Below, piece after piece: positions 51,443 to 60,520 of a stretch of DNA of 64,000 nt (position 1 is the first letter of the stretch; each line of letters starts with the position of its first letter). Source of the DNA: Phaeobacter cretensis (GTDB taxonomy: Bacteria; Pseudomonadota; Alphaproteobacteria; Rhodobacterales; Rhodobacteraceae); contig NZ_JBKBEU010000001.1 of assembly GCF_047372505.1 (NCBI RefSeq), forward strand, positions 2,294,001-2,358,000, written 5' to 3'. The translations under genes and the position numbers were made by a program. The notes beneath the pieces are model-generated. The model made no database searches, had not been told where the DNA came from, and saw only the letters and a list, made by a program, of their open reading frames with translations.

Positions 51443-52585
51443 CTAGGCAGTGTGATCAACCACGGACAGCTGTTGTGCCAGTTCGCCGATCTTGCCCATC
51501 CACTGACTGACCAGTGCTGGATCGCTAGGGGCAGCGCGGACGCCAGCGGCGATCTTGCCGTTCATTGCAGCTTCAATAGCGAAGGAGACCGGATAGGAGA
51601 CCAGGCGTGCCATAGCGGTGCCGCGCTCGTCTCCCCAAGCGTCCATCACATAGGTCTTGTGCCACACATCTGTGCCGTCTTTTTCGGCCCGCAGTGCGAC
51701 ACATAGAACCACGCGATCTGGCTCACCTTCGCCATAAGCGTTGTCGGACCAGAATTGGTCTGACATCTCTTTCAGTCTGGCGTCGCCTTCGGCCCCTGAC
51801 AGCGTCTCAACCTCTTTGAAAACATCAGCCCAAGCGTCGGTCCAGCCGTTGAGGCGCAGGGTGCCGCGCACGAAATTCTTCACCTTCCAATCGTCGCCAA
51901 ATTCATATTGCGCGATAAACGGGATTGAGTCACGGTTGGGGTATACCTCGAAACTTTCCGGCGTCGGCAGCGGGGCTTCGTAAGATGAAATGGCGTCCCA
52001 CGGGCGTGCTACATCCAGCTCTTTAAAATCGCGAACCGATTTGGAAGGCGAACGTAGCGCTTTCAACACGCCAAGCGGCGACCAGCTGAATTTGTACCGG
52101 AACGGGTTCGGAGTTTTGGGGATGCCGCCGCAATACGAGATAAAGCTCAGCTCGTTTTCGGGATCGGCCGCGCCAGAGGTTCGATAGTCCTCGACTAAAG
52201 CGTGTGCCATCAAGTGATCAATGCCGGGATCCAGACCCACCTCATTTATTATGCAAACGCCTGCCTCTTTGGCCTTTTGATCCAAGGCACGCATTTCCGG
52301 CGCGATGTAGGAGGACGATACGAAATGTGCACCATGCTCAATCGCCAACTCGGCCAGCGGGACATGCCAATCGCCCGGCAACATCGAAACAACCACGTCC
52401 TTTGGGCTTAGCATTTGGCCCAGATTGGCGATGCTGAACGTATGGATATTGCTGGTCAGATCACCGATTGCGTCGCGTGCCTTATCAGGTGTGCGGTTCC
52501 ACACAGCTACATCATGGCCCGCCTCAAGAAGGCGGCGCAGGCCGGGGATCGCCGAAAGGCCGGTGCCGCACCAATGGATTGTCAT
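51443..52585 (-). CDS. Saccharopine dehydrogenase, L-glutamate-forming (LYS9-like)
   Basis: A 380-residue saccharopine dehydrogenase-fold protein. It begins with a Rossmann domain (VxWNRTPDK near residue 28, SMLPGDWH near 68), then INEVGLDPGIDHLMAHAL and the C-terminal catalytic domain with YCGGIPKTPNPFRYKFSWSP. It resembles the enzyme that oxidises saccharopine to aminoadipate semialdehyde and glutamate. The neighbouring LYS1-like gene upstream on the same strand supplies the other saccharopine step, so this is probably a split saccharopine pathway for lysine breakdown. Confidence 0.88.
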   Translation of the reverse strand: MTIHWCGTGLSAIPGLRRLLEAGHDVAVWNRTPDKARDAIGDLTSNIHTFSIANLGQMLSPKDVVVSMLPGDWHVPLAELAIEHGAHFVSSSYIAPEMRALDQKAKEAGVCIINEVGLDPGIDHLMAHALVEDYRTSGAADPENELSFISYCGGIPKTPNPFRYKFSWSPLGVLKALRSPSKSVRDFKELDVARPWDAISSYEAPLPTPESFEVYPNRDSIPFIAQYEFGDDWKVKNFVRGTLRLNGWTDAWADVFKEVETLSGAEGDARLKEMSDQFWSDNAYGEGEPDRVVLCVALRAEKDGTDVWHKTYVMDAWGDERGTAMARLVSYPVSFAIEAAMNGKIAAGVRAAPSDPALVSQWMGKIGELAQQLSVVDHTA

Positions 52586-52617
52586 TGTCAGTCTCCGTTG
52601 TTTGGTTCCTGTGGCAT

Positions 52618-53670
52618 TCAGCCTGGAAGGTGTTCTTTGAATGTGGTTTCTGCTCTGCCCCAGACGCCACTTTCCAAATCAGTGAGTGTCAGCAGCGACG
52701 CGAGCAGCTGCGCTGCATAGTCTTCAGAGCTTTCGACAGGCAGCATAGAAGGCAGGTTATCAATCGCCATCACGTCTAGAATAGGGGTGTCTGATACACG
52801 CAGGGCGGGTGCGTCCCAAGTTGTTGCGCGGTCGTAAACCGGAACTGGGTTGTAGTCACTATCGGGATCGCAAGCGACATCGCCGATGGCGGTCAGTTGT
52901 CGGTCTTGGTTCAATGCGTTACGTGGGACGAACACGGGCGTGCCTGGGCGTGCGAAAATACAATTGAGAAATAGATCATGGGCCAGAATTTCCGGGAATG
53001 GCCCGCCACTTGCGGTTTCGTTCATATCCCATTTTGTCACTGCGACGCCCATCGCCTCGCAAAGATCGGCAGAACCTGTTCCGACACGTCCCAAGGCGCC
53101 AATAACCATCGCTGTCGGGCGGTCGACGTCCAGCGCATCGATTTCTGCGCCAAGATCGGCCAGTAGCGCATCCTTGCCACTGTAAACACCCACTGGCCCG
53201 CAGAGTTCGCCACGCTGCTGGGCACTCCAGGTTTTCAGCGTCACTGCCGCCCCGGCGTAGCCGGCCCAATACCCGAATGCGGCAACCCGGCGACCTGTTT
53301 CATCCACCAGATATTCCAGATCGTACAACGTACCGCCACCGGCCTTGAACCGTTCCAGGAGTGCTTTTCCGGAGTGCTGACCCTTGAACGCATGGCCAAA
53401 CATGATGTGCCGGTGCGGCAGCGGGGTGCCATCTTCTGGTAGCTCTTTAAGGCCAAAGATTATGGCGTCCTTGGGCGCTTCAGGCCAGGAGTTCTCGGGC
53501 GCAATCTCGCAACCTGCATCAACATATCCCTGCAACGGTATCGCACGGACAGAGCTTTCTTCGACCGTGACCTTGAGGCCTGCATCCAGCAAAGCCCTGG
53601 CGCCTTCTGGAGTAAGGCCTACTCGTTCTTCATTGGGGCGCTGTTCGGCCCGAACCCATAGATGCGTCAT
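52618..53670 (-). CDS. Saccharopine dehydrogenase, L-lysine-forming (LYS1-like)
   Basis: A 350-residue NAD-dependent saccharopine dehydrogenase of the LYS1/alanine dehydrogenase-like fold. It has LTPEGARALLDAG near residue 19, YDLEYLVDETGRRVAAFGYWAGYAGAA near 116-142, and the nucleotide-binding VIGALGRVGTGSADL near 189-203. It would catalyse lysine + 2-oxoglutarate to saccharopine (or the reverse). It lies 32 bp upstream of the LYS9-like gene on the same strand. Confidence 0.9.
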   Translation of the reverse strand: MTHLWVRAEQRPNEERVGLTPEGARALLDAGLKVTVEESSVRAIPLQGYVDAGCEIAPENSWPEAPKDAIIFGLKELPEDGTPLPHRHIMFGHAFKGQHSGKALLERFKAGGGTLYDLEYLVDETGRRVAAFGYWAGYAGAAVTLKTWSAQQRGELCGPVGVYSGKDALLADLGAEIDALDVDRPTAMVIGALGRVGTGSADLCEAMGVAVTKWDMNETASGGPFPEILAHDLFLNCIFARPGTPVFVPRNALNQDRQLTAIGDVACDPDSDYNPVPVYDRATTWDAPALRVSDTPILDVMAIDNLPSMLPVESSEDYAAQLLASLLTLTDLESGVWGRAETTFKEHLPG

Positions 53671-53681
53671 TGGCTTGTCCT

Positions 53682-54296
53682 TTACAGCATGCCCTTGGCA
53701 GTCACGGCGCGTACAGAGTCGCGCTGTTCCATAGCCATCATGAATTTCTGAATTTTGGGAAAGTCTGCGACCGACACGCCGTCACCCTCAAGCCATGTAC
53801 AGATTGTATACAGGTAGAAATCCGCGAGACAGGTTTCCTCTCCCAACACAAACGGCCCTCGCAGACCGTACTGGCTGACGTGCGTGCAAGAGGCCGCCAT
53901 CGTCTGGGGCACCTTGGCTTGCATATCCTTGTAGCTGGATGTTTTGCTGGCCCAGCGGCTGCCGCGCAGTTTATGGGCGTGGTTCACATGCATAGTGGAG
54001 GCTAAATAGAACATCACCTCTCGCATGCGGGCCAGCAGTATTGGGTCATCTGGTCGTAGGTGTGCGTCCGGTGCGGCATCGGCGACATATTCCAGCAAAG
54101 CGCCGGTTTCGGTCAGAATGCCACCATCCACTACCAGCGCCGGTACGCGGCCCTTTGGATTGATCTGGGCATAGGCGGACCCCAGCTGTTCCTTGCTGGC
54201 AAAGTCGATGTGGACGGGTTCATAGTCCAGCTTTGATTCTTCCAGCGCGATGGCAACAGCCACCGAAATTGTATTGGGTGCATAGTATAGCTGCAT
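53682..54296 (-). CDS. Glutathione S-transferase family protein
   Basis: A 204-residue GST: a thioredoxin-fold N-terminal domain (LYYAPNTISVAVAIALEESKL, GRVPALVVDGGILTETGALLEYVAD with the glutathione-binding TETGAL near residue 68) and an all-helical C-terminal domain. Such enzymes conjugate or reduce electrophiles with glutathione; substrate not predictable. I chose the ATG at 54296 because it starts the fold; the frame is open 14 codons earlier. It is upstream of the saccharopine genes and downstream of the histidine phosphatase gene. Confidence 0.9.
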   Translation of the reverse strand: MQLYYAPNTISVAVAIALEESKLDYEPVHIDFASKEQLGSAYAQINPKGRVPALVVDGGILTETGALLEYVADAAPDAHLRPDDPILLARMREVMFYLASTMHVNHAHKLRGSRWASKTSSYKDMQAKVPQTMAASCTHVSQYGLRGPFVLGEETCLADFYLYTICTWLEGDGVSVADFPKIQKFMMAMEQRDSVRAVTAKGML

Positions 54297-54344
54297 CACT
54301 CTGTCCTTCCTCAGGTTGTGCACCGTCTTACCCGGCAAGCGGGC

Positions 54345-54995
54345 TTAGAGGTGGGTCTGCGCATAATGTCGGGCCGGATTGTCCAAATGCGGTACGGCGT
54401 TGAACAACACCGGGCTGAGCCGACCGCCAATCGGATGTAGCCGGTGCATCGAACTGTTCATGATGGCAAGCGCCATACGTGCTGTACCCGTTGTATCCAG
54501 ATCCATAGCCTGTCGCATGGCCATGGCAATCAAGCCGCCGGATGTGACCACCACCGCAGGGCCCGAACCCGCAGCGATCTCTGACAACGCGGATTTGGTC
54601 CTGATTTCAAAATCGCGCCAGCTTTCGGGTGCGTTGGAGATCTCGTCGGCTGCCCAAGCTGCAAAGACCTGCGGCATGTGTTCTACAAAACCTGCGCGTT
54701 CGGTAGGGATCTGTAGCCCGTGTTGATCCTGCATTGCCTCAGCCAGAGTGAAGTACTCCATCTCATTCAGGCGAGGATCTTGCACAATATCTTCGAGGCC
54801 CATTCCAGCGGCTGTCTCTATGTGGCGCGTCAGCGTGCCGCTGTAGACACGGGTATAATGTGCTTGGGTGTTACGCAGATGTTCGCCCAGCCAGCGTGCC
54901 TGTTGATGGCCCAGGTCGCTGAGCCGATCATAGCTTGCCTCGTCGCGAGCGCCGGTATTGGCTTGTCCGTGGCGGATCAGCGTGATGTGGGTCAT
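54345..54995 (-). CDS. Histidine phosphatase family protein
   Basis: A 216-residue phosphoglycerate mutase-like protein. The phospho-accepting histidine is in LIRHGQANTG near residue 8, arginines in the YSGTLTRHIETA motif near 50, and the second histidine region VVVTSGGLIAM is altered (SGG instead of the usual THG). The lack of the second His may weaken catalysis. The target could be a small phosphate ester or a protein phosphate. I chose the ATG at 54995 (GGAAC upstream), with 15 earlier codons unlikely. It is probably the first gene of a run to the saccharopine genes. Confidence 0.85.
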   Translation of the reverse strand: MTHITLIRHGQANTGARDEASYDRLSDLGHQQARWLGEHLRNTQAHYTRVYSGTLTRHIETAAGMGLEDIVQDPRLNEMEYFTLAEAMQDQHGLQIPTERAGFVEHMPQVFAAWAADEISNAPESWRDFEIRTKSALSEIAAGSGPAVVVTSGGLIAMAMRQAMDLDTTGTARMALAIMNSSMHRLHPIGGRLSPVLFNAVPHLDNPARHYAQTHL

Positions 54996-55307
54996 TGCGT
55001 GTTCCTTTGTGTCGGGGCAAGTCTTAAGCAAGCTTTCCAACGGTGGAAAGGGGCAGTTCGCAGTTTGGGATCCAATCGGACAACGGAGAGGGTTTGCGCG
55101 AGATTTAGGTCCACATCGGACCTAATGTTTCGCGTGCGAAACAACCTGCCAAACGGTTAATCGCCAATCGTGAAATGTAACTGATTTTGTGTCTGTTGCT
55201 GAGGTGGCGTGCGGCTTATTGAACTGGTTGTAAGCCCAAAAATGGCAGGCATGCGGTGACCGTTTGGATCAGTTTTGGCTCGTCTAGAGGCGTACCAGGA
55301 TTGGTTG
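54996..55307. other. Intergenic region, 312 bp, with tandem dyads
   Basis: No gene is seen between the histidine phosphatase gene and the end of the WGR gene. The region carries two adjacent inverted repeats at 55105-55142 upstream of the phosphatase-GST-saccharopine run, so it is the likely promoter region of that run. Confidence 0.55.
55105..55142. promoter_or_regulatory. Two adjacent perfect inverted repeats
   Basis: TTAGGTCC and GGACCTAA (8-bp arms, 5-bp spacer, 55105-55125) are followed after 1 bp by GTTTCGC and GCGAAAC (7-bp arms, 2-bp spacer, 55127-55142). They lie 110-147 bp upstream of the histidine phosphatase start. They could be operators or form RNA hairpins; the regulator is unknown. 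Confidence 0.5.
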
Positions 55308-55535
55308 TTAGGCGCGGTCGTAGCCACGTTTCAGCATGCGTTTGCGATGCCTGTCTGCAGCCACAGAGGCCTCGCGCAGATTGCCATAGATGTTGATCGT
55401 GCTTTGTCCGTTACCGCCCGCCACCCCCCATTCACGCAGGACGGAAACTTCGGCGAACAGGTTCATTGCGAGTTCAATCCGGTAAAAGCGCGGGATTCGC
55501 GATGGTGCTTGGCGATAGAGCAGACAGGTGGCCAT
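55308..55535 (-). CDS. Small stand-alone WGR-domain protein
   Basis: A 75-residue protein that is essentially one WGR domain: RFYRIELAMNLFAEVSVLREWGVAGGNGQ, followed by INIYGNLREASVAADRHRKRMLKRGY (positions about 14-72). WGR domains bind DNA or nucleic-acid ends in poly(ADP-ribose) polymerases, and also occur as short proteins in many bacteria with unknown roles. I chose the ATG at 55535 because the domain begins just after it; the frame is open further up. An opposite-strand frame at 55275-55565 overlaps but has no match. It lies 81 bp downstream of the response-regulator gene on the same strand. Confidence 0.82.
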   Translation of the reverse strand: MATCLLYRQAPSRIPRFYRIELAMNLFAEVSVLREWGVAGGNGQSTINIYGNLREASVAADRHRKRMLKRGYDRA

Positions 55536-55616
55536 GTCTGGAAATATATCCTTGCCGATTCGTGACGTCCAGCCCACGCTGAAATTTCTGCTCGGGCCAG
55601 CAGGGCTGCTGCGCAA

Positions 55617-56321
55617 TCATTGCCAGCTCACATCACCCAGAAAGATATAGCCCGCGCCATAGATCGTTTTGATCAAACGGGGATTTTTAGGATCTTCTCT
55701 CAATTTGGTGCGGAGCCGTGAGATTCGCACATCCATGGCCCGATCAAAGCTTTCGCCGGCACCCCCGCCGAGGCTTTCTTGCATCTGAGCACGTGAGATC
55801 AACCGTTTTGGGCTTTCCAGGAACAGCCGCAATACTTCGCCTTCGGCGTGGGAAAACGGAGTTTCGGCGCCGCTGTCGTCCTCGAGGGTGTAGCGATCGA
55901 AATGTGCAGTCCAGCCGGAAAATTGTGCGCTGTTACCTGTGGCGGCCAAGGTGCGCGGGCCGCCGCGCAGACGGGCGCGAATGCGGGCTACGACCTCTGC
56001 CGGGTCAAAGGGTTTTGTGATGTAATCATCAGCACCAAGTTCCAGCCCTGTGACGCGATCCTGTACCTGGGCGCGTCCTGAAATAATGATTACGGCCGCT
56101 CCCTGCTCTAATGCCAGCCGGTGGACTAACGCCAACCCGTCAGTATCGGGCAGTGACAGATCGACCAGGCAAACATCGGGAGTGACCCGTTTGAGCGACG
56201 CTTCGAATTCGCGCGCCCGCGCAAAGCTCTGGGTGCGAAACCCGGCATCTTCGAGAGTATCGGTCAGAATACGGCGGATCTCCGGCTCGTCATCAAGGAT
56301 CGTGATCAGGGGGCGGCTCAT
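55617..56321 (-). CDS. OmpR-family response regulator
   Basis: A 234-residue response regulator. The receiver domain (about 1-120) has phospho-acceptor Asp54 in CLVDLSLPDT and Lys in YITKPFD. The winged-helix DNA-binding domain (about 135-230) ends in MDVRISRLRTKLREDPKNPRLIKTIYGAGYIF. The start at 56321 overlaps the end of the kinase gene (56318), so kinase and regulator are co-translated. The pair is divergent from the acyl-CoA synthetase gene and may control it. Confidence 0.93.
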   Translation of the reverse strand: MSRPLITILDDEPEIRRILTDTLEDAGFRTQSFARAREFEASLKRVTPDVCLVDLSLPDTDGLALVHRLALEQGAAVIIISGRAQVQDRVTGLELGADDYITKPFDPAEVVARIRARLRGGPRTLAATGNSAQFSGWTAHFDRYTLEDDSGAETPFSHAEGEVLRLFLESPKRLISRAQMQESLGGGAGESFDRAMDVRISRLRTKLREDPKNPRLIKTIYGAGYIFLGDVSWQ

Positions 56322-58219
56322 GCGGCGGGTTCCGATTTGATCAGCATCGAAAGCTGATGGGTGGTAAAGGGCTTTTGCAGCACCGGGCAGCGTTTCAAAG
56401 CGGTGCGAAACAGGGGATCGCTGGTTGGCAGGGATGTCATCAAAATGCAAGGCAGGTTGGCACCCTGCAAGCGATCGACCAGATCGATTCCTGTGGCGCT
56501 TCCTTGCAGCTTGATATCGGACAATACCAGTGAAATGCCATCAATATCGGCTGTTAGGGCGCAGGCCTCATCAACGCTGGTGGCCTCGACCACTGCATAT
56601 CCCAAGTCGATCAGCATATCGCGAAACGTTGCGCGCAGTTCTTCGCTGTCTTCCACCAGAAGAGCCATCCCATCCGCTGCATCGGGCGCGAGGCGGTGGG
56701 GAATGCGCAAGGTCACGCCAGCGCCTGAAACGGTATTCCCGATCCGTATGTCACCGCCCGTAGATTTGGCCATGTCGTAGACCATCGGCAGGCCAAGGCC
56801 AGACCCTTCACCACCCTTGGTCGTGAAAAACGGGTTCAGCGCTTTATCTAAAGCGGTCTTAGAAAAACCGGGGCCTGTGTCGGTGACGCTCAGTTCCAGC
56901 CAAGTTTGGCCGACGACATGTGCGCTGACCGTTATCTGACCCTGAGTGCCGCAGGCATCGCGCGCGTTGAGAATGAGATTCAACAGCGCGTCCTGCAATT
57001 TCCCGGGATCCAAAAGCAATCGGACGTCCGGCGTGTGATCAACAATGCTAAGGCCCATACCCTGAGGCAGCGATGGGGTCGCTAGTACCTTCAGCTCTTG
57101 CAACAGCGCATGCAGATCCGTGGCTTGCGGGCGCAGCGTGCGATGGCCTGTCATTTCGGCAATACGATTCAGCAACCGCCCCCCGCGGCGCGCTGCTGAA
57201 AGCGTCGCCTGAACTAGATCGGTGGCATCTGTGCTAAGGCCGGTCTTGGCTAGCTTGCCCTGCATTCCGAGTATGATGGTGAGGAGGTTGGAGAAATCAT
57301 GCGCCAATCCGCTGGTCATCTGCGCGGCCATCTCGCGGCGGCGGGCTTGTTGCAAGGCTACGCGGGTCTGGGTTTCCTCGGTCACATCCATCGACAATAT
57401 GAACACGCCGCCAGTGTTGTCAGGCGTGAAAGCAACCCTGATACGTCGGCTGTCATGATTTTCGGTGAACTCAAATACAGGGCTCTCACCCTGATATGCG
57501 GCCATCAGATGTGGTGAAATTTTATCATATGCTGCCGCCCCAAGTGCGTCGGAAATATGGGTGCCGAGGATTTCCGAAGGGCGGCTGGGAAATACGGAAC
57601 TAAGGCGTCGGTTGGTGTAGGTGTAATACCCTTCCGCATCTACGTGGGCGATATGTGCGGGCATCATCTCGGTCGTCAGACGCGTGCGCGCTTCCATCTC
57701 GGTCAGCTGGCGTTTGGCCTCTTCCAGAGCGGTAATTGTTGCCGCCAGTTTTCGGTTGGTCGCTGAGAGTTCCTCTGTATGCGAGATCAGCTGATCGGAC
57801 ATTTCTTCTGATCGGGCGCGCAGCAGCTGCTCAATCCGCTTGGTGCGGGTGATATCAGTGTAGACGGTCACCCAGCCGCCTTGTGGTAGCGGCGCCCCCT
57901 CAATCGAGATTACTTGCCCATTGGACCGTTCGCGTTCCAGGTAATGCGGGACAAAATCTAGTGCTTGATCGACACGCTGCTTCACGAAACTTTCGATATC
58001 ATCTACCGGACCGTATTCGCCGCTGGTGGCGATGTAACGAATTGTCTCCTCAAAACGCGCGCCCGGCGTGATCAGCTCATCGGGCAGAGCAAACATCTCC
58101 TGAAATCGATGGTTGCACACAACCAGCTGCAGCTCGCTGTCATAGATCGACATGGCCTGGGCAATTAGGTTGAGCCCGGCAGTGGTCATGGTTGCGCTGT
58201 GTTTCTCGGATCGCTTCAT
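56318..58219 (-). CDS. Hybrid PAS sensor histidine kinase / response regulator
   Basis: A 633-residue cytoplasmic kinase. An N-terminal PAS_7-like domain (about 12-125, LNLIAQAMSIYDSELQL), a coiled coil (about 128-180), a second PAS domain (about 185-285), HisKA with His307 in LAHDFSNLL, HATPase (about 410-508, DTGPGFSKTALDK), and a C-terminal receiver (about 518-630) with Asp568 in LVLSDIKL. No transmembrane segment is visible, so it senses an internal ligand. GGGAGGATACG directly before the ATG at 58219 fixes the start. The phosphorelay probably goes to the co-transcribed OmpR-type regulator. Confidence 0.92.
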   Translation of the reverse strand: MKRSEKHSATMTTAGLNLIAQAMSIYDSELQLVVCNHRFQEMFALPDELITPGARFEETIRYIATSGEYGPVDDIESFVKQRVDQALDFVPHYLERERSNGQVISIEGAPLPQGGWVTVYTDITRTKRIEQLLRARSEEMSDQLISHTEELSATNRKLAATITALEEAKRQLTEMEARTRLTTEMMPAHIAHVDAEGYYTYTNRRLSSVFPSRPSEILGTHISDALGAAAYDKISPHLMAAYQGESPVFEFTENHDSRRIRVAFTPDNTGGVFILSMDVTEETQTRVALQQARRREMAAQMTSGLAHDFSNLLTIILGMQGKLAKTGLSTDATDLVQATLSAARRGGRLLNRIAEMTGHRTLRPQATDLHALLQELKVLATPSLPQGMGLSIVDHTPDVRLLLDPGKLQDALLNLILNARDACGTQGQITVSAHVVGQTWLELSVTDTGPGFSKTALDKALNPFFTTKGGEGSGLGLPMVYDMAKSTGGDIRIGNTVSGAGVTLRIPHRLAPDAADGMALLVEDSEELRATFRDMLIDLGYAVVEATSVDEACALTADIDGISLVLSDIKLQGSATGIDLVDRLQGANLPCILMTSLPTSDPLFRTALKRCPVLQKPFTTHQLSMLIKSEPAA

Positions 58220-58458
58220 CGTATCCTCCCGGCGCATGGCTAACATCCTTGCCGGTCTGCGCAAAGAGTCTCGCCTGCGACAAGACGGTCAGTTCGCGTG
58301 TCTCCGCGCGGCGGGCGAACAGTTGTTACAATTCGTAAGATTTAAGAAAACATCCAGAAAAAGTTGACGCGGTAGCATGAGGCCGTCCCTAATCGGGATC
58401 AGAATCGCGCTTAGCGATCAGTCCGGCCGCATGGGTCGGAAAGGGGAGGAGAAAGAAC

Positions 58459-60432
58459 GTGGCTCAGACGCAGTCGGGTGCCGCAGGGATGATGTCCCTG
58501 CCGGCGCTGCTTGAACGCAATGCAGCGCAGATTGGCGATCGCCAAGCCTATCGGGAAAAGGAATTCGGCATTTGGCAATGCTGGACATGGTCCGATACCC
58601 AAAAGGAAATCGAGGCGCTGGCGCTTGGGTTGATCAATCTTGGTGTCACTGAGGGCGATTTCATCGCCATCATCGGGCGTAACCGTCCCTATCTCTATTG
58701 GGCGATGGTTGCGGCACAATCTGTGGGTGCAGTTCCGGTTCCGCTTTATCAGGACGCGGTCGCTGAAGAGATGGCCTATGTGCTGGGTCATTGCGGTGCA
58801 CGGTTCGTGATTGTTGGGGATCAGGAACAGGTCGATAAGGTTATCGAAGTTCAGGAAGAGCTGAGCAACCTTGAGCAGATCATATACCTGGATCCGCGGG
58901 GTATGCGCAAATACGACCACCACGCTTTGCATGAGTATTCGCATATTCAGGAACAGGGACGGGCATCGCGCGATGAAAGGGGTCCTGAACTGGAGGCCCG
59001 TAAGTCCAAGCTGACCTACGACAGCACTTGTGTGATGCTCTATACTTCGGGCACGACCGGTAGGCCCAAGGGCGTCGTTCTGTCTAATCGCAACGTGATC
59101 GAGAGCGCTAAGAACTCAGCTGAGTTTGATAAACTGACCGCGGGTGAAAATATCCTCTCGTACCTGCCAATGGCATGGGTCGGTGATTTTATTTTCTCAG
59201 TTGGGCAGGCCTATTGGTGCGGTTTCTGTGTGAATTGTCCCGAAAGCGCTGACACTATGATGACCGATTTGCGTGAAATCGGTCCGACATACTTCTTTGC
59301 GCCGCCGCGCGTATTCGAAGGCCAGCTGACGAGCGTCATGATCCGCATGGAAGATGCGAGCACGATCAAGCGCAAAATGTTTCACTACTTTCTTGACCAT
59401 GCAAAGAAGGTTGGCGGCGACATTCTGGACGGTCGCCCGGTCGGATTGATGGACCGGCTAAGGTATAAGCTGGGCGATCTTCTGGTTTATGGTCCACTGA
59501 AGGATACCCTGGGGTATGGCCGCATTCGCGTCGGCTACACTGCTGGTGAGGCCATCGGGCCGGAGATTTTTGATTTCTATCGTTCGTTGGGTATCAACCT
59601 GAAACAGCTCTACGGTCAGACCGAGGCCACAGTGTTTATCACTGTACAGCCTGATGGTGAGGTCCGTGCTGATACCGTGGGGGTTCCGGCCCCAGATGTG
59701 GAAATCAAGATCGCCGAGAATGGCGAGATTTTCTACCGCTCACCCGGTACGTTTGTTGAGTATTACAACAACCCGGAATCTACAGCATCGACAAAAGATC
59801 CTGAAGGTTGGGTTGCGACCGGTGATGCAGGCTTCTTCGAAGAAGACAGCGGCCATTTGCGGATCATCGACCGGGCTAAGGATGTCGGTAAAATGGCGGA
59901 TGGAGCGATGTTCGCGCCAAAATTCGTCGAGAACAAACTCAAGTTCTATCCGGATATTCTGGAAGTTGTGTTGTTTGGCAATGGCCGGGATCGCTGTGTT
60001 GCATTCATCAATATCGATCTGACCGCGGTGGGCAACTGGGCGGAGCGGAACAATATTGCCTATGCCTCATATCAGGAGCTTGCGGGCCATCCGATGGTGC
60101 TGCAATCGATCCGAGAGCATGTAGAAACGGTCAATGAATCGGTCGCGCAGGATCGGATGCTGTCCGGTTGCCAGGTGCATCGTTTCGTTGTCCTGCACAA
60201 GGAACTGGACGCTGACGATGGCGAGATGACCCGGACGCGAAAAGTCCGCCGTGTGATTGTCGAAGATAAATACGACGACATTATCGCAGCACTTTATGAT
60301 GGGTCTTCTCAGATTTCTACCCGTACCGAGGTCACCTATGAGGACGGCCGCAAGGGCGAGATAAGTGCCACTCTGGACATCATCGATGCCAAGGTCGTGC
60401 GGGTGATACCACAAGCGGTGGCTGCAGAATGA
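58459..60432 (+). CDS. AMP-binding long-chain acyl-CoA synthetase-like protein
   Basis: A 657-residue adenylate-forming enzyme that activates a carboxylic acid to its CoA thioester. The ATP motif YTSGTTGRPKG is at residues 195-205, YGQTEA at about 387-392 and the C-terminal hinge/ATP region GDAGFFEEDSGHLRIIDRAKD near 456-476. The size and the DLREIGPTYFFAPPRVFE motif resemble long-chain acyl-CoA synthetases, though family members also activate aromatic acids. It starts with GTG, with GGGGAGGA upstream. It is directly upstream of LIV-type ABC transporter genes, suggesting that the transporter brings in its acid substrate. Confidence 0.9.
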   Translation: MAQTQSGAAGMMSLPALLERNAAQIGDRQAYREKEFGIWQCWTWSDTQKEIEALALGLINLGVTEGDFIAIIGRNRPYLYWAMVAAQSVGAVPVPLYQDAVAEEMAYVLGHCGARFVIVGDQEQVDKVIEVQEELSNLEQIIYLDPRGMRKYDHHALHEYSHIQEQGRASRDERGPELEARKSKLTYDSTCVMLYTSGTTGRPKGVVLSNRNVIESAKNSAEFDKLTAGENILSYLPMAWVGDFIFSVGQAYWCGFCVNCPESADTMMTDLREIGPTYFFAPPRVFEGQLTSVMIRMEDASTIKRKMFHYFLDHAKKVGGDILDGRPVGLMDRLRYKLGDLLVYGPLKDTLGYGRIRVGYTAGEAIGPEIFDFYRSLGINLKQLYGQTEATVFITVQPDGEVRADTVGVPAPDVEIKIAENGEIFYRSPGTFVEYYNNPESTASTKDPEGWVATGDAGFFEEDSGHLRIIDRAKDVGKMADGAMFAPKFVENKLKFYPDILEVVLFGNGRDRCVAFINIDLTAVGNWAERNNIAYASYQELAGHPMVLQSIREHVETVNESVAQDRMLSGCQVHRFVVLHKELDADDGEMTRTRKVRRVIVEDKYDDIIAALYDGSSQISTRTEVTYEDGRKGEISATLDIIDAKVVRVIPQAVAAE

Positions 60433-60520
60433 AGCGGGATCTCTTCAAGGTCGCGCCGTTGCAGCAAGCAACAGCGCAGGGCCACAGAAAACCAAGAAAT
60501 TATGCGAAAGGCGCGGTGTC

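Noticed and set aside
55275..55565. 96-codon plus-strand frame overlapping the WGR gene
   Set aside because: The minus-strand frame has a clear WGR domain, and the plus-strand product has no match.
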